Below, in pieces: positions 24,703 through 27,067 of a DNA stretch of 27,067 bases. Under the pieces are notes generated by a model. That model made no database searches, was not told the DNA's origin, and saw nothing but the letters and a program-made list of their open reading frames with translations. The position numbers and the translations under genes were made by a program. The first letter of the stretch is position 1. Each line of letters starts with the position of its first letter. Origin of the DNA: Promethearchaeota archaeon (lineage in GTDB: Archaea; Asgardarchaeota; Lokiarchaeia; Sigynarchaeales; SOKP01); contig SDNV01000022.1 in assembly GCA_004524515.1 (NCBI GenBank), positions 1 to 27,067 of the forward strand. Reading direction: 5' to 3'.

Positions 24703-27051
24703 TTAACTTTGAATGACTTTAATCATTGATTCTTCTTGACCTAACACGTCAATTTTAAAGGAGACACTTGACTTTCCTATTTTTATTTCATGATTGCCAT
24801 CGCTGGCTATATATTCTATTAAAACGGTTTCGTCATTCACAGGGACCTTAAAAGTTGATTTTCCTTCCCTTTCAAATAATGAAATTTTCAATTCTATCTC
24901 TTTAATTTCAAATTCATCGATGTAATTCATTACCGGACCCATTGGTATAATACTACCTTCGCGAATATAAAGAGGTAATGTATCAATATCAACATTAATT
25001 ATTATCCATTGCTTTCCTTTTATTCGTGCATTGGTCCACCAATCCGTCCATATTCCTTCAGGAAGATAAACTTTACGTGTATTTGATTCGTCCGTGATGG
25101 GTGCTACGAGTATAGAACTGCCAAACAAGAATTCATCTCCAATATTCCATACGGTGGGATCATGTTGATATTCTATTACTAACGCCCTTGACATTGGAAG
25201 AGATTTCTCAACACATTCCATAGCTGATCCATAAATGTAAGGAATTAATTGGTATCTTTGTTGAATATATTTTTTACAAATTCTTACTATATCTGAGGAA
25301 AACTTATAAATTTCGCGCCGACCAATACCATGAATACGACTATGAGAATTAAATAAACCTAATTGCATCCAGCGAATAAGAATCTCATTATTGGGTATTC
25401 CAAGATGCCCTCCTATGTCTTGGCTCCAAAATTGAAATCCTGACAATCCAAAAGATAGGCCTCCTTCGAGTTGGGGGATCATATTATGCCAATTAGTAGA
25501 ACTATCACCCCCCCAGTGAACCGGATACTGTTGATTCCCTGCCCATGCGGATCTTGCCCATGCGCAAGTTTCACCCGTCATTTCTTTTGTTATTTCAGCA
25601 AGAGCTTTATTATATAAAAGGGGATATAAATTGCGCATTCGACGTCCAGGAGTCCCATCGTAATAAACACCATCTAAAGGAGCATGTTCGCCAAAATCAG
25701 ACTTAATTACTTTAGCACCGAGTTGAAAAAGTTTTCCAATCCATTTTTGATAAACTTGAACCGCTTTAGGATTTGCAAAATCGATACAACCCACAATTCC
25801 TTTAAATCCCGGGGTATTGCATAATCCTAAATCGTAAATAGCACCTTCTTTTGTTTTTACAAAACCATGGACGGCTTTTAGGTCTTCAAAATATTGAGAT
25901 CCCTCTGGGATGTAGGGAAGTTGCCATAAAGATACTTTAAAACCCATTTTTTTTAATTCGTTAAAATAACCCTCAGGATCAGGAAATCGTTCCTTATCCA
26001 TCTCGAGATCACAATACCAATCATCTTTAAACCAAAAAGTATCTAGATGGATTACATCGCAAGGAATTTCTGCTTTACGAAGTTTTCTTGCGATTTTTAG
26101 CGTTTCATTAGCTGAGGAATATGAAAGTTTGCTTTGCCAATATCCAAATGTCCATTTGGGAGGAACCACTCCTTTTCCAGTAATATCCGTGTATTGAGAA
26201 AGAACTTCTTTAATTGACCCTGTGATCACATAATAATCTAAAAAATCATCTTCCACCGCTATTTGGATATCTGCAGAACTCATACTTCCTACCCAACACG
26301 TAATTGGGCTTAAATGGTTAAAGAACACCCCATATCCCTTAGTACTAACGAAAAAAGGTACATTTTTATAACTGCGAGGGGTAGTTACTCCCCAACTCCC
26401 ACTCATGAATAAATTCACAGTTTGTCCTACTTTATTCAGTTTCGAGAATTTTTCGCCAAATCCGTATATTGCTTCCTGAGGATCAAGATCAAAACATTCC
26501 ACTCCAATAGGCATACCAGTAGCTAACACTTGGCAAATCCCGGTATTAAATGCATCCCAGTTATTGAATTTATTTTTTTCGGGACCGCTTATTCCACATA
26601 TTTTTTTATCATAAAGATCTAAAGCTTTAATTGTAAAGGGTCTAAAATTAATCTCTATTTTTAAGTCATTAGTTAAAATTTCTAAGTCTTTATCACTTTT
26701 TTTAAAATCGAGTTTTAAAGGGCCCTTAAAAGATCCCACAACCAATTGAGTTGTATTTTCCTTTAGGTTATCCCCTTCATTATAACCAACGTGAAATATC
26801 CTATCTGTAATAATTTCAATACAAATTATTGCTTCTAATTTATTTTGCACCTCTAAATTTCTCACTGCATTTGATATATCTTCATTTTGAAGGACGGTGT
26901 TGTCATATGATTCTGAAATGATAGGTGCCTTGAAAAAAAAAGAATTTCCTTCTTTTCTTATAAACTCTACATTACTAATCGTGTTTCGAATTACTTTTTT
27001 AGTTTCTAATACTTTTCTTATATTCTTTTCTACTACCCTTCTTGAAAGCAT
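24703..27051 (-). CDS. Glycoside hydrolase family 31, YicI-like alpha-glycosidase
   Basis: The 782-residue protein matches the full length of GH31 alpha-xylosidases such as YicI (772 residues). It has an N-terminal beta-sandwich with FGFGEKFSKLN (about 197-207), a TIM barrel starting at about 300 with PPKWTFGYWQSK, and C-terminal beta domains. The nucleophile is Asp452 in KSDFGE, the form typical of the YicI branch. The acid/base is Asp516 in HWGGDSS, 64 residues later (66 in YicI). SQDIGGH and RIHG, which line the substrate pocket, are intact. It likely releases xylose or glucose from alpha-linked oligosaccharides. There is no signal peptide, so it acts in the cytoplasm on imported sugars. 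The ATG at 27049-27051 is preceded by an in-frame stop, so the gene is complete. The promoter is at or beyond the window edge. Confidence 0.95.
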   Translation of the reverse strand: MLSRRVVEKNIRKVLETKKVIRNTISNVEFIRKEGNSFFFKAPIISESYDNTVLQNEDISNAVRNLEVQNKLEAIICIEIITDRIFHVGYNEGDNLKENTTQLVVGSFKGPLKLDFKKSDKDLEILTNDLKIEINFRPFTIKALDLYDKKICGISGPEKNKFNNWDAFNTGICQVLATGMPIGVECFDLDPQEAIYGFGEKFSKLNKVGQTVNLFMSGSWGVTTPRSYKNVPFFVSTKGYGVFFNHLSPITCWVGSMSSADIQIAVEDDFLDYYVITGSIKEVLSQYTDITGKGVVPPKWTFGYWQSKLSYSSANETLKIARKLRKAEIPCDVIHLDTFWFKDDWYCDLEMDKERFPDPEGYFNELKKMGFKVSLWQLPYIPEGSQYFEDLKAVHGFVKTKEGAIYDLGLCNTPGFKGIVGCIDFANPKAVQVYQKWIGKLFQLGAKVIKSDFGEHAPLDGVYYDGTPGRRMRNLYPLLYNKALAEITKEMTGETCAWARSAWAGNQQYPVHWGGDSSTNWHNMIPQLEGGLSFGLSGFQFWSQDIGGHLGIPNNEILIRWMQLGLFNSHSRIHGIGRREIYKFSSDIVRICKKYIQQRYQLIPYIYGSAMECVEKSLPMSRALVIEYQHDPTVWNIGDEFLFGSSILVAPITDESNTRKVYLPEGIWTDWWTNARIKGKQWIIINVDIDTLPLYIREGSIIPMGPVMNYIDEFEIKEIELKISLFEREGKSTFKVPVNDETVLIEYIASDGNHEIKIGKSSVSFKIDVLGQEESMIKVIQS

Positions 27052-27067
27052 ACTTCTTATGTATTAA

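Noticed and set aside
1..27067. CRISPR array, insertion sequence, integrase or prophage.
   Set aside because: No regularly spaced direct repeats, transposase motifs, terminal inverted repeats or phage genes were seen on either strand.

Overview
The window looks like chromosomal DNA of an AT-rich archaeon, with an Asgard (Lokiarchaeia-like) lineage as the most natural guess. That assignment is inference. The sequence shows strong A+T bias, TATA-like boxes about 25-50 bases before many starts, a mix of Shine-Dalgarno-led and apparently leaderless genes, an AsnC/Lrp regulator, a beta-CASP metallo-beta-lactamase nuclease, and many repeat-rich or lysine-rich proteins. No rRNA, tRNA, CRISPR array, insertion sequence or phage gene was recognised.

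Layout. (1) 200-3279, minus strand: a SIR2-like NADase domain fused to a long TPR array, followed by a small stand-alone TPR protein. It has the architecture of an NAD-depleting immune effector and is the best candidate here for an undescribed system. (2) 3406-6296: a zinc-ribbon membrane protein, an isoprenylcysteine methyltransferase-like membrane protein with a start-codon problem, a DEAD-box RNA helicase and a cold-shock protein, the last two being a plausible RNA-remodelling pair. (3) 6726-10963: an Lrp/AsnC regulator, a protein with a histone-H1-like lysine tail whose second domain copy has decayed into a pseudogene, a left-handed beta-helix protein that has lost two of the three zinc ligands of gamma carbonic anhydrase, and a beta-CASP nuclease. 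(4) 10979-13187, minus strand: a tightly coupled pair, an unknown protein then a B12-binding-type radical SAM enzyme. (5) 13314-22047: a region with three adjacent tandem duplications: two GPH-type sugar/cation symporters, two small four-helix membrane proteins, and two NylA-like amidases on the opposite strand. A CrtI-like FAD oxidoreductase lies between them. (6) 22312-27051: an iron-dependent alcohol dehydrogenase, an unknown membrane protein and a YicI-like family 31 glycosidase.

How the genes may work together: regions 5 and 6 read as a small-molecule import and catabolism neighbourhood (symporters, amidases, dehydrogenase, alpha-glycosidase). GPH symporters and YicI-like glycosidases are partners in bacteria (yicJI), but here they are about 8 kb apart, so the link is only suggestive. 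The duplicated amidases keep a matching promoter block at the same distance from each start, so that duplication carried its regulation with it.
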